Shown piece by piece: positions 50,741 through 59,614 of a stretch of DNA of 64,000 nucleotides (positions within the stretch are counted from its first letter, which is position 1; each line of letters begins with the position of its first letter). The notes under the pieces are model-generated. The model had not been told where the DNA came from. It worked only from the letters and a program-made list of their open reading frames with translations, and searched no databases. This DNA comes from Sandaracinaceae bacterium. Its GTDB lineage: Bacteria > Myxococcota_A > Polyangia > Polyangiales > JADJQN01. Both the position numbers and the translations under genes were made by a program. The DNA is taken from assembly GCA_016712745.1 (NCBI GenBank), contig JADJQN010000003.1, forward strand, positions 620,001 to 684,000, read 5' to 3'.

Positions 50741-52411
50741 GTCGACGTAGCCCAATGCTCTGAGTCTTGCTTCGACGCGCGCAATGTCTGCATTGCGCGC
50801 GTCCTTGTTTAAGCCGGGCGGCGCTTTGGCGAGGGGATCGCGCGTGCTCGTGTCGTTGAGCATCTCCGACATCACGCGCCCGCTCATCTCGGGTGCGCGC
50901 TCGAGTTTCATCCGCGCTAGCAGAGTTGCACTCGCATCGGCCATGGTGGGCTCGATCGAAACGCCGTGGCGTACGCTCGGACCCGCGGCGAAGAACACGC
51001 CGTGCGAGCGATGACTTCCGGGCAGGCTGCGGCCTTTACGTCCTAGCCATTCGCTCGCCGGAATGCGGCGCCACGGTGGGCTTTGCGCCGATGAGGGCAT
51101 GAGATTGTACGAGTAGCCGCGATCGAGATTCATCTCGAGCACAAGATCGGGCGCGCGTGAAACAAGGGGCCCTTGATAGAGCTCCTCGCGACGATGAACC
51201 GCACGTACCGCGGACGCCCCCGTCCACGGATCGCGCAACTTGAGTAAAGCTTCCGTCACTTCCCGAAGCACGCGCTCGCGGTCTGCCGCGGCCACTTGCC
51301 CTTTAGGCTCACGCCCACTCAGGTTGAGATGCACGGAAGGGAAATAGTTGAGCTCCTCGCTGAACGCCATCGTGCGATCCATATCGATCGCGGAAAAACG
51401 CGCGCGCGATTCAAGCCAGCCCGGCATCACGTTGCCCGCAAGACGAAAGACGTGCTGACGCATGCGCGGTGAGAGGCGCGTGAGCGCCGTCTCTTTTGCA
51501 AGGCGGGTGACACGCGACGCCCATGTCGAAGAGTGAAAAGTGAGCAAGCCCGCGTCAGCAAGGGCTCGGTTCAAATGCAAAACCTTGTCCGACGAGCCGC
51601 CTGAGCCGTGATCGCTCACGACTGTTACCTCGACATTCGAGCCGCCCGCGCGCGCAATCAACGATCCAACTGCGTGGTCGAGCGCTTTGTATACACTTCG
51701 CAGGCCGTCGCCGTCCTCTGCGCCCACCGCAGTCGGATGGCGGGGCGAGCCCTCGTCGTGCAACGACCACAAATAGTGCGCGGCCGTATCGCTCTCGCCG
51801 AAGTAGAACGCAAACGCGTCCCATTCGCATTTATCAAGGAGCCAACTTGCAAGCTGCGTCTTGTGTTCGATGCGCGCGACCAGCGCATGCGGAAGGCGCT
51901 CGTGCCAGCCGTTCGTATCCGCTTCGAATTCGTCCACGTCATCAAATCGAATGCTGCCAAAGCGTTCCTGAATTTCCCGGTGCAGCGCTCTTGGCCACAC
52001 AAAGCTATCGTCCGCTTCAAACGCCACCGGTGAATCCCATCCGCTGATGAACGCGCCGCGTGTCCATTGCTCGGGAGGCCACGTCGCTGGGAAGCCGATA
52101 CACGCGCAGGTCTTGCCCATCGCATCCAAACGCGAAAAAAGCGTCGGCACCGCTCGGTTCGAGCCCCCGGTAAACGCAACGCGGTACCCCGTTCGCGTCG
52201 TGAAGTCGAAGACGCCATGTGTCCCAGGATCGGTCGCGGTTAGGAAGGTAGACCAGTTCGGCAGTGTTGCCGCAGGCATCACGCTCTTGAGACGTGCAAA
52301 CACTCCGCGGTCTTCGAGCTCGAAGAGATGGGGCAACGCGCCCCGACCCATCGCGCGAATGAGATCGGGATCCGCGCCATCGAGCCCGAGCACTAAATGC
52401 TTTGCACTCAC
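50738..52411 (-). CDS. Alkaline-phosphatase-superfamily phosphodiesterase, paralogue 1
   Basis: 557 residues, type I phosphodiesterase/nucleotide pyrophosphatase domain (PF01663-like). Metal-binding and nucleophile marks: LVLGLDGADPDLI at the N-terminus, Thr in MPAATLPNWSTFLTATDP, GVFDF, and TVVSDHGSGGSSDKV. No signal peptide, so presumably cytoplasmic. It overlaps the upstream paralogue by 4 bp. The C-terminal ~90 residues are a family-specific extension. Substrate unknown: a phosphate mono- or diester. Confidence 0.87.
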   Translation of the reverse strand: MSAKHLVLGLDGADPDLIRAMGRGALPHLFELEDRGVFARLKSVMPAATLPNWSTFLTATDPGTHGVFDFTTRTGYRVAFTGGSNRAVPTLFSRLDAMGKTCACIGFPATWPPEQWTRGAFISGWDSPVAFEADDSFVWPRALHREIQERFGSIRFDDVDEFEADTNGWHERLPHALVARIEHKTQLASWLLDKCEWDAFAFYFGESDTAAHYLWSLHDEGSPRHPTAVGAEDGDGLRSVYKALDHAVGSLIARAGGSNVEVTVVSDHGSGGSSDKVLHLNRALADAGLLTFHSSTWASRVTRLAKETALTRLSPRMRQHVFRLAGNVMPGWLESRARFSAIDMDRTMAFSEELNYFPSVHLNLSGREPKGQVAAADRERVLREVTEALLKLRDPWTGASAVRAVHRREELYQGPLVSRAPDLVLEMNLDRGYSYNLMPSSAQSPPWRRIPASEWLGRKGRSLPGSHRSHGVFFAAGPSVRHGVSIEPTMADASATLLARMKLERAPEMSGRVMSEMLNDTSTRDPLAKAPPGLNKDARNADIARVEARLRALGYVD

Positions 52412-53820
52412 GAGCGCGTAGCTCCGCGCGTCAGATCGCGTCCAAGCAAGTCCGCCGGGACTGGAATATCAAACAGCGAAAGCACGGTGGGTGTTACATC
52501 GTAAAGCGAGAGGCCCGATGTTGCACCGACGTTCTCCACGTGCGGGCCAGCCATCACGAAGATGCCCTCCCAATCGTGATTGCATCCGTCGTCGCCCTGG
52601 TCGTTGTCGTGGGCGAATACCACGCCGTGGCCGACGCTGCCGATGGAACGCCAGGCTAGCTGATCGAATATCACGCAGAGATCAGGCGGATTCCCGCGTG
52701 CTTCGCGATAATAGGCATGCGGGTCCACGACGAGGTTGTCGAACACTTCGCCATTCTTGCCGCGCAGCTCTTGCAACGCAGCCGAAAGCTCCTCGCGCAC
52801 TTTCGCGTGCTGGCCCGACGGGATGGACCCCCGCGGCTCACGACCTCGTACGTTGAGAAAGACCCGGGCGTAGTAACCGCCCTCACCCCACGCACGGGTT
52901 TTTTCCCAATTCACCATCGACGAACGCAGAGGCGTCACCGCCGTGGGCCGCTCGTTCAATACGAGCCAGCCATTCTGAATCAACCATTCATTGATGCACA
53001 CGCCGCCTTGCATCGAGCGCGCTCCATGATCGCTCACCACGAGCACTGTTGTATCCTCATCGGTCAATGCGAGGAGCGCGCCCAACTCTTGGTCGAGCAG
53101 CGCGTAGTAGTCACGTGCTCCCTGCTGCAGAACCGGGTCGGTCGACGCGCGCGGATGAAAAGGGTCCATAGCGTTCCACATCGCGTGATGCAGGCGATCC
53201 GGTCCAATCTCGACCATCATCATGAAATCAGGATTGCGGGTAGACCACATGTGGCGCGCCACGGCGAAGTGTTGCCGGGTCATCGCATGCAAGTCACGCA
53301 GCAAGACCTGCTTGTCGCCGCCGCGTACGCCATCGACATCCATTAGGTACTCGCCGTACTTTGCCCTCAGCTCCTCTTTCAACTGCGCGGGCGCGGCCCA
53401 GTCGCTCTCGGAGGAGGGCGTGAGAAAACAGCTCACCATCTCGCCATGCGCGTGCGCTTGGGGCGGATAGCTCGGCGGAACAAAGAGCACGGAGCTTGTG
53501 CGCCCGTGCTCGCCAAGAAAATCCCAGATGCGTTTCGCTTCGATGCGCGAGCTGTCAACAAGCGAAAGCTCGTAGCTACCGGCTTCGCGATCACGAAACC
53601 CATACACCCCAAGCTCGCCTGCATCGCGACCACTCGTCATGCACGCCCACGCCGGAACCGTGATCGGAGGCACGCTCGATCGAAGATTTCCCCACATGCC
53701 CCTGCTCATTAGGGCTTGCGTATTTGGCATGACGTCGCGGTAGCGATCAAAAACGAGCGCCGGCGCTGCGCAATCCCAACCCACAACCAGAACGCGCGCA
53801 CGGCCCATAGGCTTTTTCAT
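52408..53820 (-). CDS. Alkaline-phosphatase-superfamily phosphodiesterase, paralogue 2
   Basis: 470 residues from the ATG at 53820. Same fold as the 50738 product: VLVVGWDCAAPALVFD (first metal Asp), Thr in VPPITVPAWACMTSGRDAGE, VYGFRDRE, TTVLVVSDHGARSMQGGVCI, and DGCNHDWEGIFVMAGPHV (late His). Also without signal peptide. The two genes form an operon (4-bp overlap); pairs of this kind occur in archaea and many environmental bacteria without known function. Divergent from the dehydrogenase gene at 53847. Confidence 0.87.
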   Translation of the reverse strand: MKKPMGRARVLVVGWDCAAPALVFDRYRDVMPNTQALMSRGMWGNLRSSVPPITVPAWACMTSGRDAGELGVYGFRDREAGSYELSLVDSSRIEAKRIWDFLGEHGRTSSVLFVPPSYPPQAHAHGEMVSCFLTPSSESDWAAPAQLKEELRAKYGEYLMDVDGVRGGDKQVLLRDLHAMTRQHFAVARHMWSTRNPDFMMMVEIGPDRLHHAMWNAMDPFHPRASTDPVLQQGARDYYALLDQELGALLALTDEDTTVLVVSDHGARSMQGGVCINEWLIQNGWLVLNERPTAVTPLRSSMVNWEKTRAWGEGGYYARVFLNVRGREPRGSIPSGQHAKVREELSAALQELRGKNGEVFDNLVVDPHAYYREARGNPPDLCVIFDQLAWRSIGSVGHGVVFAHDNDQGDDGCNHDWEGIFVMAGPHVENVGATSGLSLYDVTPTVLSLFDIPVPADLLGRDLTRGATRS

Positions 53821-53846
53821 ATCACGGTTGAGAAGGCATGCGAGCG

Positions 53847-54722
53847 ATGTTAGTTCTGCACGCCATGAGCGAGACAAAGAACCAACAAGTGACCGTGCTT
53901 GGCGCAGGGACAATGGGGCACGGCATCGCGCAGGTTTGCGCGCAGGCGGGCTACCGCGTCGTCATGCGCGACATCAACGACGCTGCCATCGCCAGGGGAA
54001 TGGAGGGCGTCGGAACCTCGCTCGACCGCATCGTGCAAAAGGGCAAGATGGACGCTGCCACGCGTGCCGCGGTCTTGAGCAGTATTCGCACAACGACCGA
54101 TCTTGTGGACGCCGTAAAGGACGCCGACGTTGTGATCGAAGCGATTCCCGAGCGCATGGAGCTCAAGCTCGAAACGTTTCGCGTGCTCGACGCCAGTACC
54201 AAAGCCGACGCATTGCTAGGTACGAACACCTCGTCCCTGAGCATTTCGGACATCGGCAGTGCTGTGCGCGATCCATCGCGCGTGATCGGCCTGCACTTTT
54301 TCAATCCGGTCCCGGTTATGGAGCTTGTCGAGATCGTGCGCGGAGAGAAGACGAGCAATGCGACGGTCGAACGCTCGCGCGGATTTGCCACCTCGCTCGG
54401 CAAGAAATCGATCCTTGTTAGAGACGTCCCAGGCTTCGCCACGAGCCGCCTTGGCGTCGCACTTGGCGCCGAAGCGATACGCATGCTCGAAGACGGCGTC
54501 GCGTCTGCGCCCGATATCGATCTCGCGATGGAGCTTGGCTATCGTCATCCGATGGGCCCGCTCAAGCTCACCGACTTCGTCGGACTCGACGTTCGCCTCG
54601 CGATCCTCGAACACCTCACGCGAGAGATCGGCCCGCAGTTCACCCCCCCGGAGCTCCTACGCAAAATGGTTGCCGAAGGAAAACTAGGCCGCAAATCCGG
54701 CGAGGGCTTCTACAAGTATTAG
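53847..54722 (+). CDS. 3-hydroxyacyl-CoA (3-hydroxybutyryl-CoA) dehydrogenase
   Basis: About 291 residues. The Rossmann fold opens with QVTVLGAGTMGHGIAQVCA; further marks are VIEAIPERMELK, LGTNTSSLSISDI, the catalytic HFFNPVPVMELVEIV, and the C-terminal helical domain with GFATSRLGVALGAEAIRML and HPMGPLKLTDFVGLDVRL. It reversibly reduces acetoacetyl-CoA/3-ketoacyl-CoA with NAD(P)H, in butyrate or beta-oxidation metabolism. The ATG at 53847 has GAGAAGG about 10 bases upstream; 53865 is an equally conserved but RBS-poor start. Confidence 0.93.
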   Translation: MLVLHAMSETKNQQVTVLGAGTMGHGIAQVCAQAGYRVVMRDINDAAIARGMEGVGTSLDRIVQKGKMDAATRAAVLSSIRTTTDLVDAVKDADVVIEAIPERMELKLETFRVLDASTKADALLGTNTSSLSISDIGSAVRDPSRVIGLHFFNPVPVMELVEIVRGEKTSNATVERSRGFATSLGKKSILVRDVPGFATSRLGVALGAEAIRMLEDGVASAPDIDLAMELGYRHPMGPLKLTDFVGLDVRLAILEHLTREIGPQFTPPELLRKMVAEGKLGRKSGEGFYKY

Positions 54723-54736
54723 GCGTCTGAAAGAAC

Positions 54737-56608
54737 TCAGTCCGCCGGAACGCACTCGCCACTCGCCGACTCGCAGATGTAGCCATCACCGAGGAGCTCC
54801 GTGCAGAAGGTCGTGCCGCCGAAGAAGTTGCAGCGCGGCGCGCAGACGTGGAACGCCGTGACCCAGCACACTTGATCGACGTCGCCGATGCCCGCGCACT
54901 CGGAGTCCGCGAAGCAACGGCACGTGAACAGGTCGACGCTTCCGTCACCGTCATCGTCGATACCATTACAACACTCGCTGCCCGGACCAAACGGTCGGCA
55001 GTCGGTGTCTGCACAATCGACGCGCGTATCGCAGTCGTCATCAAGACCATCGGTACACAGCGCGACGCTGTTCTCAAGCGGTGCGCACATCATCGCATCC
55101 GGACCAGCATCGACGCCGGCGTCAAAGCCTGCGTCGGTACCGGCATCAAAGCCCGCGTCGAAACCGCCATCAGGTGGGCCTGCGTCGACGCCGCCATCGA
55201 CGACCATGCAGAACGGCGACATGCCGCATCCGAATCGGCCGCAGCAATCGGCGGTGTCTTCGCAATCGGTCAAGCCATCGCAATCCTCATCGCGTCCGTT
55301 GCGGCAACTCGTTTCGCTCGGCTGACAACCGCAACCCGGACCCATGCAGCAGCCAGGCTCCGAGATACACTCGAAGTCGGCGCAATCTGTGTCGCCGTCG
55401 TCATCGTTGTCGAAACCATCGTGGCAGCGCCCGGCTTCGGTCACACCAACCATGCGTTCACGAATTGAGAGCGTGTATTCGCCTTCGGAGGTGTCCGAGA
55501 AACCATCGATTACGATGATCACCGATTCGCCCTCAGCAAATGTATGTGCGAAACGCGAGCTCTGGCCGCCGCCTCCCCCGTCGTCGTCGCACTCGAGCTC
55601 GCTACCGCCGCAACTGCTGCGTAGCGAGAGCACGGTGTCGAATGAAGAGCCGGTTGTTTCGAATACGTAAGATCCCGAACGCGGGGCTGTCCATGAATAG
55701 CTCACGTCAGGCGAACCAGCGCCACCGCCACAACGCGCGCTGAACTCGCTCGAGCGTCCGAACGTATCGCCATTTGCGATGTTGAGGCCTTCCATGCTGC
55801 CGAGGCCGAACGTGGGGCAGCCCTCGGACATGCACGCCGGAGTGCCTGCGCAGCTCATGTCGGCGCAATCGGCACTTCCGCTGCAGTTGTTATCAACGCC
55901 ATCGCTGCATAACTCGGCCGCACCCGGGTGAATGGAGCCTACGTTGTCGTTGCAATCGCCGCCGCCGCAAACTTCCGGACTGAATCCGTCGCGATCGTTG
56001 TCGCGTTGGGATGCGGCGCACAAAGGAACGCCGCCCCCACTTTCAGTGCAGCTGACGGTTGCGCAGTCACTCGAGATCCCGCACGGACGCGCGCCGCCGC
56101 GGCAGGAGTCGCTGACGCAAGACTCTTGGCCGTTGCAAGCCAAACCGTCATCGCACTGTGCATCCTCGATGCACGGGATCCGTTCGCAGCCGCTCATCGT
56201 GCAGATGCCCTCTGTGCACAACGTGTTGTCGGGGGTGTTAAGACATCCGCCGGCCGCGGAATCACAAATATCTTGAGTGCACTCGATCCCATCGTCGCAT
56301 GTGGGAGCGGGGCTCGAAACGCAGCGACCGCCAATGCAGTTCTCGTCGCCATTGCAAACGTTGCCGTCGTTGCACTCGATGTTCGATGTGCACATGGTCG
56401 CATCGACGCCCATGTCGCGAGGGCCCGAGTCGCGTCCCATGTCGCGACTCGCCATGTCAATTCCGCCGCCATCCGAGAGTGACCCGTCGGTCGAGGTCGC
56501 CGCATCGCGTTGCCGGTCGAGCGCTGTGCGCCAACCGCAAGCAGACATCGACACGCCTACAAGCGCGACTGTGACAAACAACGCGAGGTTCGAAGCGCGA
56601 AACGCCAT
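54737..56608 (-). CDS. MopE/PPC-domain Cys-rich lipoprotein
   Basis: 623 residues. The ATG at 56608 has GGAGGG upstream. Signal peptide with lipobox VSMSACGWR; Asp/Ser/Met linker (DMASRDMGRDSGPRDMG); a Cys-rich region with CNDGNVCNGDENC and CDDGIECTQDIC; a MopE-type metal-binding motif DRDGFSPEVCGGGDCNDN...DGVDNNCSGSADC; a bacterial pre-peptidase C-terminal (PPC) domain (SYSWTAPRSGSYVFETTGSS to GEYTLSIRE); more DGFDNDDDGDTDCAD motifs; then a DAGFDAG-type linker and a last MopE-like DGLDDDCDTRVDCAD. Predicted surface-exposed protein binding divalent cations. No enzyme domain. Confidence 0.85.
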   Translation of the reverse strand: MAFRASNLALFVTVALVGVSMSACGWRTALDRQRDAATSTDGSLSDGGGIDMASRDMGRDSGPRDMGVDATMCTSNIECNDGNVCNGDENCIGGRCVSSPAPTCDDGIECTQDICDSAAGGCLNTPDNTLCTEGICTMSGCERIPCIEDAQCDDGLACNGQESCVSDSCRGGARPCGISSDCATVSCTESGGGVPLCAASQRDNDRDGFSPEVCGGGDCNDNVGSIHPGAAELCSDGVDNNCSGSADCADMSCAGTPACMSEGCPTFGLGSMEGLNIANGDTFGRSSEFSARCGGGAGSPDVSYSWTAPRSGSYVFETTGSSFDTVLSLRSSCGGSELECDDDGGGGGQSSRFAHTFAEGESVIIVIDGFSDTSEGEYTLSIRERMVGVTEAGRCHDGFDNDDDGDTDCADFECISEPGCCMGPGCGCQPSETSCRNGRDEDCDGLTDCEDTADCCGRFGCGMSPFCMVVDGGVDAGPPDGGFDAGFDAGTDAGFDAGVDAGPDAMMCAPLENSVALCTDGLDDDCDTRVDCADTDCRPFGPGSECCNGIDDDGDGSVDLFTCRCFADSECAGIGDVDQVCWVTAFHVCAPRCNFFGGTTFCTELLGDGYICESASGECVPAD

Positions 56609-56830
56609 TAAGCCACCCTCCAAGAAACAAGCCCGGACTGGCGCGGTATGCACCCCAAACCCCTTGCACGCAACGCGACCGCCGGCAGGGCCAGCAGCCG
56701 CGCGCGATCGCGCGTGATCTCAGCCAGTCCCGATGTATCACGCACCACGCGCGGGGGCGCCACGAGCGGCGTGCGCCGCCCCAGTTCAGCGCGATTGTTC
56801 TCGCACGCGCCATGTGATGATGTTCGCAGT

Positions 56831-58069
56831 GTGCGTTGCCTTCACGTAGCGGCCCTGCCCTTTCCCTCGCCCCAAGGCACTCAAGCAGCGATACGCGCGA
56901 TGCTCGACGCGCTCGTAGGCGCGGGGCACGAGACACACCTTCTCACCTACGCACACGGACAAGACACGCGCTCGTTTCGGTTCAACCATCACCGCGCGAA
57001 TGGGCCATCACTGACACACTCGATGCGCTCGGGACCGTCGCTCGCGAAAGTTGGCCAGGACCTCGCTCTCGCGAAAGACGTGCGTGCACTCGTGCGAACG
57101 ATCGCTCCCGATGTGGTGATCGCGCATCACGTGGAAGCTGCGATCGTGTGTGCCGGACTTTCATGCGCAAGCGCCTTCGTGGCGCACACGGCGTTGGAGT
57201 GGGAGCTGGCTTCCTATCTGAAACCTGCCTTCGCTGGGTGTGCTTCCGCAGCCGGCCGCGCCACAGACGGCATGGCGCTGCACGCACACGGGGCCTGCGC
57301 GGCGATCGCCCCCGCCCTCGCCGATCATCTGAAGCGCACGCATCGCCGAGCGGTACGCTACCTTCCACTACCATGGAACGTGGCGGCTGAATCAACGGCC
57401 CTCGCCCGGGACGCCGCAAGAGCGCACTACGGGCTCGCGCGCGATGCCCATGTGATTGCGTACCTCGGAAACCTCGATCTCTATCAAGGACTCCCGCAAC
57501 TTCTCGACGCGTTCACGCGCGTGCATCACCTCGATTCCTCTTCGCGTCTGGTAATCGCGACCGCGTCTGGTCAGAAACCCGTCGCCCACACGATCGACTC
57601 GCACCCGGCGCGCGCTCAGATCCTCGTGCTCTCATTGGGCGAGGAGGAATCTCGCGCGCGGGTTCACGCGCTCGCCGATGTGATCGCCGTTCCTCGCGCG
57701 ATCCAAGGGGGCATCCCGGTGAAGCTTCTAGACGCCTTCGCACGTGGAAAAGCAGTTGTTACGGTCGAACGCGCGGTTGCGCAGCTGCGCGCCGCCGGCA
57801 GCTGCGTCGTGTGTCCCAACGATGATGTCGACGCATTTTCCTCGGCGCTGCTCGAGCTGCTACGGGACGACGCCAAACGCGAATCGCTCGCTCGAAACGG
57901 ACGCGCCTATTTAGAGAGCGCCCACAACGACGGAGTCTTTCTCGCGGGCTTTGACGCGCTGTGCGACGACGCACTTCACCAGGGCAAGCGCGCCGCCTGG
58001 TCGACAACGTCGGCGAGCGTCGTGAGCGTTGAACGCGATCGAAACTCTGCGGGCGTCCACCAACCGTGA
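56831..58069 (+). CDS. Glycosyltransferase, GT4-like
   Basis: 412 residues from the GTG at 56831 (RCLHVAALPFPSPQGTQAA). GT-B fold marks: an N-terminal LPFPSPQGTQAAIRAMLDAL glycine loop, central VIAHHVEAAIVCAGLS, and the C-terminal half with VIAYLGNLDLYQGLPQLLDA and GGIPVKLLDAFARGKAVVTV (the E of the usual E-x7-E becomes IP..KLLD). Sugar donor unknown. The open frame continues upstream to 56648 but that part is non-conserved; the true start may be elsewhere. Its 3' end overlaps the convergent NUDIX gene by 94 bp. Confidence 0.8.
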   Translation: MRCLHVAALPFPSPQGTQAAIRAMLDALVGAGHETHLLTYAHGQDTRSFRFNHHRANGPSLTHSMRSGPSLAKVGQDLALAKDVRALVRTIAPDVVIAHHVEAAIVCAGLSCASAFVAHTALEWELASYLKPAFAGCASAAGRATDGMALHAHGACAAIAPALADHLKRTHRRAVRYLPLPWNVAAESTALARDAARAHYGLARDAHVIAYLGNLDLYQGLPQLLDAFTRVHHLDSSSRLVIATASGQKPVAHTIDSHPARAQILVLSLGEEESRARVHALADVIAVPRAIQGGIPVKLLDAFARGKAVVTVERAVAQLRAAGSCVVCPNDDVDAFSSALLELLRDDAKRESLARNGRAYLESAHNDGVFLAGFDALCDDALHQGKRAAWSTTSASVVSVERDRNSAGVHQP

Positions 58070-58386
58070 TCGTCGTGCTCGTCGGACCGCACGACGTCAC
58101 CGCCTAGCCGTCGCGCGCGAAAGGCGATGACGATCATTGGACTTCCTGCACGCACGGTGGCGTACGTCGCAACGGGCCTCTCGTCGAGGGTGACTTCAAG
58201 TCCGCACTCCTCACGAATCTCACGTCGAACCGCCTTAAGCGGCTCTTCGCCGCGAGCGACGCGTCCCGAAAGGGTCTCCCAGAGGCCGGCGCCGGCTTCG
58301 TTCGTTGGAGCGCGTCGCATCGCCAGCACACGCTCGCCGTCGAACACAATACCTACCACCGCGACGATTTGACTATGTTTGTTCAT
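57976..58386 (-). CDS. NUDIX hydrolase
   Basis: 136 residues. The Nudix box is complete: GRVARGEEPLKAVRREIREECGLE fits G-x5-E-x7-RE-U-x-EE-x-GU. The surroundings (AVVGIVFDGERVLAMRRAPT, TLSGRV, DEHDDHGWWTPAEF) are of the MutT/ADP-ribose type. It hydrolyses a nucleoside diphosphate linked to X; substrate open. It overlaps the AI-2E gene by 4 bp (ATGA), so the pair is an operon. Confidence 0.92.
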   Translation of the reverse strand: MNKHSQIVAVVGIVFDGERVLAMRRAPTNEAGAGLWETLSGRVARGEEPLKAVRREIREECGLEVTLDERPVATYATVRAGSPMIVIAFRARRLGGDVVRSDEHDDHGWWTPAEFRSRSTLTTLADVVDQAARLPW

Positions 58387-59465
58387 ACGGGCGGTATCGT
58401 TGGCACTTTGGGGGGGCGCATCGAAAGCGCGCGTTCGACATCTTGCTTCTCGGGCGGTGCACCAATCAAGACCGCCACCCATTGGAGATCGTCAGTGTAC
58501 GAGAGGATTATCTTCGCGGTCATGGTGAGCGGCACCGCGAGAAACGCGCCAACGGGCCCCCAAAGCCAGCCCCAAAAGAGCATCGAGACGAAGACCACCA
58601 CTACCGATAGCCCCAATGCGCGCCCCATCACGCGCGGTTCAATGAAGTTGCCGATCGTGAAATTGATCACCGTATAGGTAGTGAACATCGCGAGTGCCGA
58701 ACCAAAACCATGTTGAGCGAGGGTCAGCAAAATTGGCGGAATGCCAGCGATGATACTGCCCACCGAAGGAAGGAAATTTAGGAAGAACGCGAACAGCGCC
58801 CACAGCAAGGGAAAGTCCACATCGAAAATCACGACGATCAGGCCGACAAGGATCGCCGTGGCGAAGCTCGTGACCGTTTTGACGAAGAGATACTTCTGCA
58901 CATCCTGTGCAATGCCGGTGAAGCGTTCGATGTCGTCATCGGGATCGCGCAAAATCATGCTGAGCTTGGCGCGCAGCACGGTTGACTCCAGAAGTAGAAA
59001 CGCGACGATGAGCAAGACCACAACGAGGTTGCCAAAAGCGTGCGCCGCCTGAGCTGCTGTTTCGGTCGCGAGAGTTACCAACGCGTTGGTGTCGGCGTAC
59101 GAGTAGAAGGAGTCCGCTGTCACGTGCCCGCCGCGCTCGTTGATCCACAGCGCAAAGTCGTCGATGACTCTTTGAAAGAGGACTGCATACCGCGGCCACG
59201 CCGAGTAGAAATCTGTCGCGGCACGCACGAAGAGGAAGACCACGCCCGTCACAGCAGCAATGTCCATGAGCAGCACGCCAATGACCGCGATCGGGCGCGG
59301 AACTTTGCGATCGGTCATGAAGAGAACGATCGGGCTCGATAGCATCGAGATGAAGAGCGCGAGTAGAAAAGGGACGAATACCGGCGCCGCCCAATGCAGG
59401 CCCGCGCAAATAATCACGAGTGCTGCGAGCTGATAAACCGCTTGGCCCCCGTTTGATCGCGCCAT
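58383..59465 (-). CDS. AI-2E family transporter (PerM/YdiK-like)
   Basis: 360 residues with eight predicted membrane helices. Family signs: the N-terminal pair (VYQLAALVIICAGLHWAAPV, FLLALFISMLSSPIVLF), the amphipathic loop region, and the C-terminal LLWALFAFFLNFLPSVGSIIAGIPPI and FTIGNFIEPRVMGRALGLS. The ATG at 59465 was chosen over the longer frame. Members export or gate small solutes (autoinducer-2, Na+/H+ in others); function here is not known. Confidence 0.88.
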   Translation of the reverse strand: MARSNGGQAVYQLAALVIICAGLHWAAPVFVPFLLALFISMLSSPIVLFMTDRKVPRPIAVIGVLLMDIAAVTGVVFLFVRAATDFYSAWPRYAVLFQRVIDDFALWINERGGHVTADSFYSYADTNALVTLATETAAQAAHAFGNLVVVLLIVAFLLLESTVLRAKLSMILRDPDDDIERFTGIAQDVQKYLFVKTVTSFATAILVGLIVVIFDVDFPLLWALFAFFLNFLPSVGSIIAGIPPILLTLAQHGFGSALAMFTTYTVINFTIGNFIEPRVMGRALGLSVVVVFVSMLFWGWLWGPVGAFLAVPLTMTAKIILSYTDDLQWVAVLIGAPPEKQDVERALSMRPPKVPTIPPV

Positions 59466-59614
59466 GGACTCTGAGTAAAGCACGGATCTCGCGCGAAACC
59501 ACGTGAAGGCACGGTGTGTGCGTTCAGGCGACGTCGATTGTCGATCCGATAATTTCTCTTCCGAGCTCGCACCCCCATACCATTTCAGAACGCTCGCAAG
59601 AGTGTTCACCAACG

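Noticed and set aside
56648..56830. N-terminal extension of the glycosyltransferase
   Set aside because: Arg/Ser/Ala-rich, without similarity to GT-B N-termini; the fold begins at RCLHVAALPFP.
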